IMG/VR virus record: IMGVR_UViG_3300042560_001347
Location: 1 to 46,207 of that record
Direction: 5' to 3' (one strand)
DNA length: 46,207 nucleotides
Source of the DNA: a virus
The notes beneath the pieces are model-generated. The model ran no database searches. It saw only the letters and a program-made list of their open reading frames with translations, and was not told the origin of the DNA. Below are positions 1-6,648 of the stretch, piece by piece. Positions within the stretch are counted from its first letter, which is position 1; every line of letters starts with the position of its first letter. Position numbers and translations under genes: made by a program.

Positions 1-113
1 ACACCCCGACAGCCCGACACCCCGACAGTCCGTTACCCCGACAGCCCGACAGCCCGACAGTCCGGTACCCCGGCAGCCCGACACCCCGACAGCCCGGCAG
101 CCCGACAGCCCGA
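1..113. repeat. Degenerate CCCGACAG/CCCGACAC octamer array
   Basis: The window opens in an array of imperfect 8-base units of the form CCCGACAG or CCCGACAC, with variants such as CCCGGCAG and TCCGGTAC. The units combine into longer higher-order repeats and the array probably continues left of the window. A minus-strand reading frame runs through it but encodes only reiterated Gly-Cys-Arg, so it is not a credible gene. Role unknown: iteron-like binding sites, a recombination or packaging region, or an assembly boundary are all possible. Confidence 0.85.
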
Positions 114-189
114 CACCCTGCACTCACACCACCCGCAGTCCAAATCCCCGGCACCCTGCACTCCCACAACCCGCAGTCCAAATCCCCGG
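114..189. repeat. Tandem 38-bp repeat, two copies
   Basis: Two adjacent 38-base copies (114-151 and 152-189) differ at two positions by my reading. Each contains CCGCAGTCCAAATCCCCGG. They follow directly on the octamer array and precede a gene-free stretch to 315. Together with the array this makes about 190 bases of repeat DNA ahead of the first gene. Function unknown. Confidence 0.8.
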
Positions 190-243
190 CACCCGACCAC
201 CACCCCCCTCGCTCCCTCGCTGTCCGCCACATATAACAGGCAC

Positions 244-288
244 GCCCGTTTCAAAAATCTCCGGCATCCCGAAACGGGCTGCTTGACA
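244..288. promoter_or_regulatory. Inverted repeat followed by a TTGACA hexamer
   Basis: GCCCGTTTC (244-252) and GAAACGGGC (271-279) form a perfect 9-base inverted repeat with an 18-base spacer. TTGACA at 283-288 looks like a -35 element for the gene at 316, but no good -10 lies at the right spacing (ACTTTG at 306-311 is poor). The repeat could be an operator or a weak hairpin. The rest of 190-315 shows nothing recognisable. Confidence 0.35.
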
Positions 289-315
289 TTAGCGCAATCA
301 CACGCACTTTGCCGC

Positions 316-486
316 ATGGACCCTACGCTACCTTCCCACCTCACCCGGCTACCCGCCCCTCGTGAGTGCCCTGCATGCAAGCGCACTGGGTTCTACGAGA
401 AGCCGAAACGGAACTGCTACTACTGCCCGCACTGCCGGAACCTCTTCGGAGAGATACACGACACCCCGAAATCCCTACACCAATGA
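316..486 (+). CDS. Small zinc-ribbon protein
   Basis: The product is 56 residues. Two cysteine pairs, CPAC near the middle and CYYCPHC further on, separated by a basic stretch, form a compact zinc-ribbon. Such small phage zinc-ribbons usually bind nucleic acid or modulate polymerase, but nothing here fixes the role. I chose ATG 316; an in-frame TTG at 283 would add 11 residues but overlaps the TTGACA hexamer. The stop overlaps the next start by four bases (ATGA 483-486), making this the first gene of a coupled four-gene set. Confidence 0.65.
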   Translation: MDPTLPSHLTRLPAPRECPACKRTGFYEKPKRNCYYCPHCRNLFGEIHDTPKSLHQ

Positions 487-956
487 ACCTCGCCCGTGAC
501 ATCACCGACCAGCGATTCGGCAACTGGCGAGTGCTCCACCGCACTCCCACTACCCCCCAGTCAAAATCGAAGGGAACCATGTGGACCTGCCAGTGCATCT
601 GCGGCACCCTCCGCCCCGTCAACGCGGCTCACCTCCTCCGATCCCGCTCAACCTCCTGCGGCTGCCTCAACCCGCTGCGCTTGCCCGACCACCGCGTCCG
701 CACCCAACGGAACCCCACCTACCGCGCATGGGTCAGCATGAAGACCCGCTGCCTCAATCCGAACCACCCTACCTACGCCAGCCACGGCGCACGCGGCATC
801 ACGATCACCCCCGAGTGGCTCAACTACGACCGCTTCGTCGCCGACATGGGCCACCGCCCGCCCGGCACCACACTCACCCGCTCACATGGCAGCACGAGCT
901 ACAGCCCCGGCTGCTGCGTATGGGCCGCAACCAATCCCCCACCCATCACCCCATGA
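483..956 (+). CDS. HNH/homing-endonuclease-like protein, C-terminally truncated
   Basis: The product is 157 residues and resembles the protein at 40960-41655. Shared parts are a start with FGNWRVL, a zinc-ribbon (CQCICG ... TSCGC), a middle helix region containing W..MK.RC.NPNH, and a segment with FVADMG followed by YSPGCCVWA. In the full-length relative YSPDNCVW leads into a C-terminal helix-turn-helix; here the reading frame stops within about 12 residues, so the DNA-binding tail is missing. It is probably a decayed or domesticated free-standing homing-type endonuclease. ATGA overlaps tie it to both neighbours. Confidence 0.75.
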   Translation: MNLARDITDQRFGNWRVLHRTPTTPQSKSKGTMWTCQCICGTLRPVNAAHLLRSRSTSCGCLNPLRLPDHRVRTQRNPTYRAWVSMKTRCLNPNHPTYASHGARGITITPEWLNYDRFVADMGHRPPGTTLTRSHGSTSYSPGCCVWAATNPPPITP

Positions 957-1273
957 ACCAATACCGCGTCTTCAACCACATCAGTTCCAAGCACGGGACC
1001 ATCGTCAACGCCACGCCGTTGCCGCCGCCCAACAGCCAGTATCTCATCACCGACACCCGGCAGGTGTATCACCAATCGGAGCTTCACCTCGTTGGCGATG
1101 AACCACCCCCGCCACCCGCTCGATACCACATCCTCGACGTGTCGCATACGCACGACCATCTTGCAGCCGTCATCAAGGACCGCGAGGAGGACGGTCACGT
1201 CGTCGCCGAGATTCCGCACTTCCCCGATGCCCGGCTGGTGTGCGACGCGCTGAACGCTTACACGAAGAAATGA
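953..1273 (+). CDS. Hypothetical protein, 106 residues
   Basis: I do not recognise this protein. It has a short proline run (about residues 49-57) between a beta-rich N-terminal half and a C-terminal half that ends in a helix-like ARLVCDALNAYTKK. The C-terminal pattern resembles small phage proteins with an alpha-helical dinucleotide- or clamp-binding tail, but that is only impression. Start and stop both overlap neighbours by four bases, which supports the ATG at 953 rather than the much longer upstream extension of the frame. Confidence 0.6.
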   Translation: MNQYRVFNHISSKHGTIVNATPLPPPNSQYLITDTRQVYHQSELHLVGDEPPPPPARYHILDVSHTHDHLAAVIKDREEDGHVVAEIPHFPDARLVCDALNAYTKK

Positions 1274-1491
1274 ACCGCCGCATCAGCCTCCTCGACCGCC
1301 GCTTCACCCGGCTCCTCGTCACGCATGACGCCGGGGCGAACGAGCACGGCAACAGCCAGTGGGTGTGCCTGTGCGACTGTGGCAAGGAGACGATTCAGCC
1401 TTACCAGCACCTCGTATCGGGCAGAGTGAAGTCGTGCGGCTGCCTACGCCGTGAGCCTCGAAGGTCAGAGTTGGACCGCTGCGGGGTTTGA
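1270..1491 (+). CDS. Minimal zinc-ribbon protein related to the HNH family
   Basis: The product is 73 residues and contains only the N-terminal module of the HNH-type proteins at 483 and 40960: WVCLCDCGKE, then VSGRVKSCGCL. The HNH and HTH portions are absent. Its last residues (LDRCGV) resemble the LEDCGV ending of the full-length element, and the last 21 bases match that ending at about 16 positions. It may therefore be an internal-deletion derivative, keeping head and tail. The ATGA overlap with the previous gene supports the start. It faces a minus-strand gene across 43 bases. Confidence 0.6.
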   Translation: MNRRISLLDRRFTRLLVTHDAGANEHGNSQWVCLCDCGKETIQPYQHLVSGRVKSCGCLRREPRRSELDRCGV

Positions 1492-1516
1492 ACCCGCATC
1501 TAGGTGGTAGGCCACC
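1481..1516. terminator. Paired hairpins between convergent genes
   Basis: GCGGG (1481-1485) pairs with CCCGC (1493-1497), and GGTGG (1503-1507) pairs with CCACC (1512-1516). They sit at the tail-to-tail junction of the plus gene ending at 1491 and the minus gene ending at 1535. Neither is followed by a T-run, so a bidirectional terminator is only a guess. Read on the minus strand, the first hairpin looks like a tRNA T-arm, but no full cloverleaf folds around it. Confidence 0.3.
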
Positions 1517-1534
1517 CATGCTACACTAACGTAC

Positions 1535-1921
1535 TCAGTCGTACGCCATCCGGTTTTCAAGCCGGTTGCACCAAGCGGAAATCTCTGGAGTCCTCCGGCG
1601 TATGGCGATACCGCACGTCGGGGCCGAGTACAAGTCGCCATGTGGGTTGCGCCACTTACACCTCTGCACCAACGGGATACGCGCCCACGGACCCAGCGCA
1701 GTGACCCCATCGGACACTTTCACCCCCTCCCTGCTGGCGTGCAAACTGATTGGCACTGCCCCCGGTCCTACCACCAGCTCCACCTCTCGCGTGCGCCCCA
1801 GCATGCGGAACCAGTCAACCAACTCGTAGGCGTGGCTGCTGAACGCTTCTACGTCATCCAGCGGGAGTATTGACCACGGGCGAGTGAATAGCGAATCAGA
1901 GGTTGGGTGGACACGCGTCAT
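1535..1921 (-). CDS. Hypothetical protein, 128 residues
   Basis: Not recognised. The sequence is mixed alpha/beta with no visible membrane segment and a basic C-terminal third. It is the last gene of a three-gene minus-strand unit (regulator, DUF5664-like, this) in which each junction overlaps by four bases, and that is the main reason to call it real. The ATG at 1921 lies in the overlap with the upstream stop. Confidence 0.6.
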   Translation of the reverse strand: MTRVHPTSDSLFTRPWSILPLDDVEAFSSHAYELVDWFRMLGRTREVELVVGPGAVPISLHASREGVKVSDGVTALGPWARIPLVQRCKWRNPHGDLYSAPTCGIAIRRRTPEISAWCNRLENRMAYD

Positions 1922-2235
1922 GGCTTCCGTGGTCTGTTGTCAATCAGTTGCCCGTGCTCTGCTGCGTCGATGACGATGGCGCAGCCTGCGGCAACGTGGC
2001 CGAGGTGATGGGCACCGCTCTCCGGGTCAAGGTCTTCACCGCTCATCACGGCGTCGATGTGGCGACGCATGGCACCGAGGTAGGTCATCAGCTCGACCTT
2101 GTCCGTGCGCCAGTTCCAAGGCCCGTACTTTTTCGAGCCACACGCCAACGCCTTCGCCGTCTCGCGGTTGAAAGACGGCGGCAGCAGTTGGAGCTGCGAT
2201 TTCGCCTTCCCTGCCTCGCCCTTCGGATCGCTCAT
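1918..2235 (-). CDS. DUF5664 / dATP-dGTP diphosphohydrolase-like N-domain protein
   Basis: The product is 105 residues. It contains KKYGPWNWR in the first half and HIDAVMSGEDLDPESGAHH followed by GHVAAGCAIVIDA in the second. This is the pattern of the small phage family annotated as DUF5664 or dATP/dGTP diphosphohydrolase N-terminal domain, an all-helical MazG-like fold expected to act on nucleotides in the cytoplasm. I name the family from memory of its motifs; activity is not demonstrable here. The ATG at 2235 overlaps the stop of the upstream regulator by four bases. An upstream in-frame extension to 2322 would run into that regulator gene and is rejected. Confidence 0.7.
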   Translation of the reverse strand: MSDPKGEAGKAKSQLQLLPPSFNRETAKALACGSKKYGPWNWRTDKVELMTYLGAMRRHIDAVMSGEDLDPESGAHHLGHVAAGCAIVIDAAEHGQLIDNRPRKP

Positions 2236-2432
2236 ACCAGACCTCCCATCGCAAGATACTTGGCGGCGATCATCGCCTCTTCGCGGAACACCTCTTCGCC
2301 CGAGCAGCGGCGAGTGATGCACTCGGGCCGCACGCCGACGACGGCGGCGAAGTTCTGACGGGTCAGCCCAGTATCTTTCACATAGGCGGCGTACTTCTTG
2401 GCGCGGGGTGGTTGTTTGGCGGGTTTGCTCAT
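2232..2432 (-). CDS. Small helix-turn-helix regulator (Cro/CI-like)
   Basis: The product is 66 residues. A basic N-terminus is followed by a helix-turn-helix of the XRE type: TGLTRQNFAAVVGV, then a recognition helix with PECITRRCSG and a stabilising helix with EEAMIAAKYLA. It leads a three-gene minus-strand unit. Directly upstream is a perfect inverted repeat (2459-2481) overlapping the likely -35, so autoregulation is the natural inference. It may control the divergent pair at 2509 and 2781. No lysogeny gene is visible beside it. Confidence 0.75.
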   Translation of the reverse strand: MSKPAKQPPRAKKYAAYVKDTGLTRQNFAAVVGVRPECITRRCSGEEVFREEAMIAAKYLAMGGLV

Positions 2433-2438
2433 TCCTGC

Positions 2439-2502
2439 ACCGTAGGCGCGAGCACGGTTAAGTCAACATTTTCTTGACTTATCATCGAAGGGGAGGCACG
2501 GT
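2439..2502. promoter_or_regulatory. Bidirectional operator-promoter region
   Basis: TAAGTCAA (2459-2466) and TTGACTTA (2474-2481) form a perfect 8-base inverted repeat with a 7-base spacer. Each arm contains TTGACT as a -35 in its own direction. On the minus strand TTGACT (2461-2466) is followed after 16 bases by TACGGT (2439-2444), six bases before ATG 2432. On the plus strand TTGACT (2474-2479) is followed after 17 bases by CACGGT (2497-2502), six bases before GTG 2509. A repressor bound here would block both directions. The -10 hexamers are weak matches, and both transcripts would be nearly leaderless. Confidence 0.6.
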
Positions 2503-2508
2503 TGCTGA

Positions 2509-2784
2509 GTGACTCCACTCGACCTCACCTACCTCCTCGCCCTGCTGGCCGCTGCCCTTCTCATAGCAACGCCATATCTACTGCGCCACCTCGCCCTCAA
2601 CAACATCGAAGCACTCATGCGTGACTTCTGCGTGTCTCCTACGCGGGCCAAGGCAGCGACCGTCCTGCACCTGCTTGCCAAGCACTCGGTAGCGCGGGAG
2701 GAGATCGACAGCGACACCTACGCCCGCTGGCTGGATATGCGGCTGGCGATGGACCGGCTTAACTCATTCAGGAGCACGCTATGA
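2509..2784 (+). CDS. Small membrane-anchored protein, 91 residues
   Basis: Residues about 7-29 form one hydrophobic segment rich in Leu and Ala, followed by a soluble, helical, charged domain of about 60 residues. A bitopic inner-membrane protein with a cytoplasmic tail is likely; the function is unknown. The start is GTG at 2509, with AGGGGAGG (2489-2496) somewhat far upstream. It is transcribed divergently from the HTH regulator and coupled to the next gene by an ATGA overlap. Confidence 0.55.
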   Translation: MTPLDLTYLLALLAAALLIATPYLLRHLALNNIEALMRDFCVSPTRAKAATVLHLLAKHSVAREEIDSDTYARWLDMRLAMDRLNSFRSTL

Positions 2785-3041
2785 CCACGCATCAGCTAGC
2801 ACGATACTTGCTCGACCACACCCCCGATCTCCCTGTGGAGATAAATGGTTGGGGTAGCTACGAGGGATGCAGCTACGAAGTCACTGGAGCCAGCATGAGT
2901 GAAGAAGGCGAGCGCGTGCTTCTAGGCCACGGGTGGAGAGATGGCGATGAATGGCGGGAGTGGGGAGGCAGCGCAACAAGGCTAGGCTCCCCCATCACAC
3001 CAGATCAAGCACCTCCCGTGCCTTCCGCTTCCGGTGCATAG
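2781..3041 (+). CDS. Hypothetical protein, 86 residues
   Basis: Not recognised. It is acidic with a Gly/Trp-rich middle (NGWGSYEGCSYEV, later HGWRDGDEWREWGG) and a proline-rich tail. Its last 47 bases overlap, tail to tail, the end of the zinc-finger gene on the opposite strand. The start overlaps the previous stop by four bases. Confidence 0.5.
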   Translation: MTTHQLARYLLDHTPDLPVEINGWGSYEGCSYEVTGASMSEEGERVLLGHGWRDGDEWREWGGSATRLGSPITPDQAPPVPSASGA

Positions 3042-3411
3042 TCGCCGCGATCTTGCTGTGGTCGGGGCAGTCACCCGGTTTCACCTTGCCGCTCAACACG
3101 AGCTTGGTGAACCACCGCTTCACGGTGTCCACCCCACGCCCAGTCATCGAGGCGATCACCGCGTAGCCCACCGACCAATCAAGGTCAGCTTGTTCTGCCG
3201 GAGATAGGAACGGCCTTTTAATGCCCAGCCGGACGCGCATGCGCAGGCGTTGCGCTTTGAGGTGCTTCGGGCAAAGCCTGCTCCTCGCTGCCCTCTTGTC
3301 GGGCTTGCCACCGCAGATCGGGCACCGGCCAGCCCCCTTTCGTAGGAGCTGCCAACGGTATTGCCGTGTCATCTTCTTCGGGAACGGGCGCTTTTTCGGC
3401 TTCTTCTTCAT
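2995..3411 (-). CDS. Zinc-finger plus helix-turn-helix DNA-binding protein
   Basis: The product is 138 residues. A Lys-rich N-terminus precedes a four-Cys/His knuckle (CPICGG ... RLCPKHL) and then a helix-turn-helix-like segment SVGYAVIASMTGRG with VDTVKRWFTKL. This suggests a DNA-binding regulator or an accessory protein of late expression. I start at ATG 3411 (MKKKPKKRPF); an upstream in-frame ATG at 3459 would add 16 residues. It is divergent from the portal gene, so the shared 95-base gap probably holds promoters for both. Confidence 0.6.
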   Translation of the reverse strand: MKKKPKKRPFPKKMTRQYRWQLLRKGAGRCPICGGKPDKRAARSRLCPKHLKAQRLRMRVRLGIKRPFLSPAEQADLDWSVGYAVIASMTGRGVDTVKRWFTKLVLSGKVKPGDCPDHSKIAATMHRKRKAREVLDLV

Positions 3412-3506
3412 GTGCGGAGTCCGATTTATATTGACGAAACCCCTATTGTCTATCAACATAGTCGGGAATCTGGTTGTGATCCCTCAAAACCGGATTCTAA
3501 TACGGC
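3412..3506. promoter_or_regulatory. Divergent promoter region ahead of the portal gene
   Basis: This AT-richer gap separates the minus-strand zinc-finger gene from the late plus-strand block. Candidate elements are TTGACG (about 3431-3436) and TTGTGA with TAATAC 18 bases later on the plus strand, and TATAAA upstream of ATG 3411 on the minus strand. None is close to consensus. The portal ATG at 3507 has no Shine-Dalgarno sequence. Confidence 0.3.
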
Positions 3507-5798
3507 ATGCCCGAACTCCTCGACAGCCTTCCATCCGAATCGGCAATCCAGAATCCCGCGCTCCCCGGCGCTCGGATCAAGAAGGCCAGTGACATCGTCT
3601 CCGACTTCCAGACGCTCTTCGATGAGGACTTCATGGCAGCGCAGGACCGCGCACGAGCGCAGTCGATGGTGGATGGCGACAGCCCCTACTCCGAAGGCGA
3701 ACTCCGCCGCATGGGCATCCACGGCATCACCAACGTCAACTGGGGCGACCTGACCTCCGCCCAGCGTGAAGCCGAGCAGCCTTTCAACGACATCCTCGAA
3801 TCCATGTCGTCCTTTGGCCGCGTGCCGTTCCGCAAAGGAGCCGTGTCAGACGAGCAGCGCAACCGCCTTGAGCGCGTCATCGAAGAGGAGCTTTACCGGC
3901 TCATCACGAAATGGGATGACTTTCACTTCCGCTGGACGCTCAACTCCCACTACTTCACGATGTGGGGGGTATCGTTCACCTACCACGACGATCACCTCGA
4001 CTGGCGGTGGAACGTCGGCAGCATGCAGGACTTCAAGATTCCTCGTGGCACCAAGGCGTCCATCAACGAGCTGGACCGCATCACCTGCAAGGTGAGCATG
4101 CAGCCGTCCGACCTTTACAAGAAGCTGCCACCCGAGGGCGTCGTCATCGACAACGGCTGGAACCCGAAGCAGATTCTCAAGTCCGTCAACCGCGCCCAAC
4201 CCAAACCCCTCAACACCTCCGACCCGGAAGCGTTGCAGGCGATGTACAAGGACAACGCTGTCTTCGCCGGGAACACCGCCGTCGTGGTCGAGGTCGTCCA
4301 CATGTGGGTGAAGGAACTCGACGGCAGTATCAGCCACTACATCGCTGACTACAACGGCAAGCCCGACGACGCTGACGGCTTCCTCTACGAACGGCGCAAT
4401 GAGTTCGGCAGCATGCAGCAGTTCATCAACGCCTACCTCTACGGAGTAGGCACCAACGGCGACCTTCACAGCATTCGAGGGAACGCCTACGCGCTGTTCT
4501 CCAGCGCCTACGCCCTCAACAAGCTGCGTTGCGCCTTCCTCGACAAAGCCCGCGATGAGGCCACCACTTTCCTTTCCACCGAGAACGAGGACGCGACCAT
4601 CGACACGATGCTCACGCCTCGCGGTCCCTACTTTCAGGTCAACACCGGCACAACTTTCGTAGAGCGCAAAACGCCTCCCGCCGCGCACGCGCTCGTCCCG
4701 GCCATCTCCGCCATGACCGACGTGTTCCGCATGCGGACAGGCGGCATGGCCCCAAGCTCGACCTCCTCGATGGACCGTGGGCAGAAGACCAAGTATGAGC
4801 TTCAACGCCGCGACGAGATGGACGGCAAGATGTCCTCGGACGTGCTGCGCCGGTTCTTCACCGCATGGGGCCGTGACTACAAGGAAGTCGTTCGCCGGGT
4901 ATCCAACCCCGACCTCACGGTAGAGCACCCCGGTGGTGCCGAAGTCATGGAGTTCCGTCGTCGCTGCGTCGAACTTGGCGTTCCCGAGGAAGCCCTGTTT
5001 CAACTCGACTACGACAACATCAGCCTCAACATGGGCATCGGCAAGGGCAGCACATCGGAGCGCCGTGCATCCCTCGGCTACCTCAACGAGTTCGCGATGC
5101 CGCGCCTCGACCCCGCAGGACAGCGCACGCTACTTCGCGATTCCATTGCCTCCTACACCGACGCCCGCTATGCGCTCGAACTGGTGCCAGAGGAAGAAGG
5201 TCAGCGCCCGCCCATCGACCAGCAGATCGCCAACATGGAGAACCAGCTCATGCAGCTCGGCGTCGCCCCCGTGCTGGAGCCGAATCAGGATCATGTCGTC
5301 CACTGCGGCACGCACATCCTGCTGCTACAAGACCTCAACGAGAAGATCACCGTCGCCGCTGTCGAGTTGCAGGACGTCATCCCACAGATGCAGGTCGCCG
5401 CCGAGCACGCCACCGCGCACATGGAGTTCATCGACCCGATGAGCGAGCCATACCCCGTGTTCAAGGAAGCCTTGCAGCAACTCAACGAGGTCATCACCAA
5501 CGGCGCGAAGCACATCGCAGGAGAAGAGCGCAAGGCACAGAAGGCAGCCGCCATGGGCCAACCCGCACCCGACACCGCTGGCACGCCGCCCGGCATCGAG
5601 ATGCAGGCAGCCGACGCCCGCGCACGACTGGAGTCGATGCAGCAGGAGAGCGTGTTCAAGCTACAAGCCAAGGAGGCAGAGACGAAGCAGAAGCTCGCCA
5701 TCAACGACGCCTTCGCCGCGCAGAAGATCAAGCACGCCGAGCTACTCAATCGCGTCAAAATGCAGACGTCAACCCGCACACCCGCACCTCGTAAATGA
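3507..5798 (+). CDS. Portal (head-tail connector) protein
   Basis: The product is 763 residues, a size typical of podovirus portals. The portal forms the dodecameric ring at one capsid vertex through which DNA is pumped by the terminase and later ejected. Support comes from the N-terminal pattern NVNWGDLTSAQREAEQPFND, a long alpha/beta core, position directly upstream of endolysin, scaffold and capsid genes, and an Ala/Gln/Glu-rich helical C-terminal barrel (about residues 590-750) ending in a basic tail. No frameshift is seen. The start is ATG 3507; the stop overlaps the next ATG by four bases. Confidence 0.8.
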   Translation: MPELLDSLPSESAIQNPALPGARIKKASDIVSDFQTLFDEDFMAAQDRARAQSMVDGDSPYSEGELRRMGIHGITNVNWGDLTSAQREAEQPFNDILESMSSFGRVPFRKGAVSDEQRNRLERVIEEELYRLITKWDDFHFRWTLNSHYFTMWGVSFTYHDDHLDWRWNVGSMQDFKIPRGTKASINELDRITCKVSMQPSDLYKKLPPEGVVIDNGWNPKQILKSVNRAQPKPLNTSDPEALQAMYKDNAVFAGNTAVVVEVVHMWVKELDGSISHYIADYNGKPDDADGFLYERRNEFGSMQQFINAYLYGVGTNGDLHSIRGNAYALFSSAYALNKLRCAFLDKARDEATTFLSTENEDATIDTMLTPRGPYFQVNTGTTFVERKTPPAAHALVPAISAMTDVFRMRTGGMAPSSTSSMDRGQKTKYELQRRDEMDGKMSSDVLRRFFTAWGRDYKEVVRRVSNPDLTVEHPGGAEVMEFRRRCVELGVPEEALFQLDYDNISLNMGIGKGSTSERRASLGYLNEFAMPRLDPAGQRTLLRDSIASYTDARYALELVPEEEGQRPPIDQQIANMENQLMQLGVAPVLEPNQDHVVHCGTHILLLQDLNEKITVAAVELQDVIPQMQVAAEHATAHMEFIDPMSEPYPVFKEALQQLNEVITNGAKHIAGEERKAQKAAAMGQPAPDTAGTPPGIEMQAADARARLESMQQESVFKLQAKEAETKQKLAINDAFAAQKIKHAELLNRVKMQTSTRTPAPRK

Positions 5799-6142
5799 AC
5801 CCACTTCTATCCGCACCCGCCGTCGCTAAGATGCGCGGTTCCAGTGTCCTCCGCGAGGCGATGGCGACGCTGCTCGCTGACTCTGCCATGGAGCAGGCGC
5901 TCGAAGCCTTGGAGACGGCAACCCGCCCAACGAGCATCCCGCCACCGATCCCCGGCAATCACCCTGACACGGCTATCGCGCATGAGTTCTACCGCATGCT
6001 TGGCGTCACTCAGGCCGTCTCGGCTCTCCGGTCTCTCGCCACCCCCCTCGGATCACACGACAGCGAGAACACCCTCGAAGGGACTGAGTTCACCCACGCG
6101 CTGCCGGAAGAGCTACGCATGAGAAAGGGCAACGGCCTATGA
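5795..6142 (+). CDS. Hypothetical protein between portal and endolysin
   Basis: The product is 115 residues and not recognised. The N-terminal half is alanine-rich and helical; the middle is proline-rich (TSIPPPIPGNHP). It overlaps both neighbours by four bases. A small head-assembly or accessory role is plausible from position only. Confidence 0.6.
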   Translation: MNPLLSAPAVAKMRGSSVLREAMATLLADSAMEQALEALETATRPTSIPPPIPGNHPDTAIAHEFYRMLGVTQAVSALRSLATPLGSHDSENTLEGTEFTHALPEELRMRKGNGL

Positions 6143-6645
6143 GCACACCACTACTACCCTCCGCCCTCGTCACCGTCGCCCTCCGAGAAGTCGGCGTCAG
6201 CGAGTCGCCTCCTAACTCAAATCGCGGTCCACGCGTGGACGAGTTCAAGGCTGCCACCAACCTGAACCCGAAAGCCTCGTGGCCTTGGTGCGCTGCTTTC
6301 GTGTGCTGGTGCGTGCAACAGGCTCTCCGCCAGACTGGCACCAAGGAGACGAAAACCTTCAAGCGACCGCGCACAGCCGGAGCGTGGGACTTCGAGAACT
6401 GGTCACTCGCGCAGGACGGCTCCACGAGCACCAAGAAACCCCATCGAGGGGACATCCAACGCGGCGACATCGTGTGCTTCACGTTCAGCCACATCGGCAT
6501 CGCGCTGTCGGCACCAGATGCCAAAGGCAACGTGAAGACCGTCGAGGGGAACACGGATGGGGCAGGCAGCCGCGAAGGTGGTGCTGTCCTCACCAAGGTC
6601 CGCCACGTCTCGAAAATCCGCAGCCGAATCCGTTTTACCGTTTAA
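6139..6645 (+). CDS. CHAP / NlpC-P60-type endolysin
   Basis: The product is 168 residues, a single peptidoglycan hydrolase domain. Catalytic residues fit the cysteine-peptidase triad: Cys51 in WPWCAAFVCW, His118 in FTFSHIGIAL and Asn138 in VEGNTDGAG. The N-terminus (ALVTVALREVGVSESPPNSN) is the usual opening of CHAP amidases or endopeptidases. There is no signal peptide, so it would need a holin or act as a virion-associated lysin. Its place between portal and scaffold is unusual: the holin-like gene is about 5 kb away at 11595. A structural lysin is therefore an alternative. Confidence 0.8.
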   Translation: MSTPLLPSALVTVALREVGVSESPPNSNRGPRVDEFKAATNLNPKASWPWCAAFVCWCVQQALRQTGTKETKTFKRPRTAGAWDFENWSLAQDGSTSTKKPHRGDIQRGDIVCFTFSHIGIALSAPDAKGNVKTVEGNTDGAGSREGGAVLTKVRHVSKIRSRIRFTV

Positions 6646-6648
6646 CCC

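Noticed and set aside
1-189. CRISPR-like array
   Set aside because: Repeats are short, contiguous and without unique spacers, and no cas genes are present.
33-386. Minus-strand frame of 117 codons through the left repeats
   Set aside because: It is mainly reiterated Gly-Cys-Arg-Ala encoded by the octamer array.
1473-1593. Possible minus-strand tRNA: a T-arm-like GCGGG-TTCAAAC-CCCGC and an anticodon-like CCGG-CTTGAAAA-CCGG
   Set aside because: No acceptor stem pairs well, the two elements are about 50 bases apart, the anticodon-like loop has eight bases, and the region overlaps two credible genes.
1587-1608. Another copy of the 23-bp junction repeat on the minus strand
   Set aside because: About 17 of 22 bases match, but it lies inside a coding region in a different frame with no gene start, so chance similarity is likely.
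1918-2235. 2-aminoadenine (Z) genome suggested by the dATP/dGTP diphosphohydrolase-like gene
   Set aside because: No PurZ- or DatZ-like gene is visible in the window and this small domain also occurs in ordinary phages.
3498-3509. TAATACG just before the portal ATG, reminiscent of a T7-type promoter
   Set aside because: Only seven bases match and no single-subunit phage RNA polymerase gene is seen in the window.
3846-5003. Long antisense reading frame inside the portal gene (385 codons)
   Set aside because: Composition is Val/Gly/Asp/Arg/His-rich as expected from the complement of GC-rich coding DNA, no motif is seen, and the portal frame is convincing.
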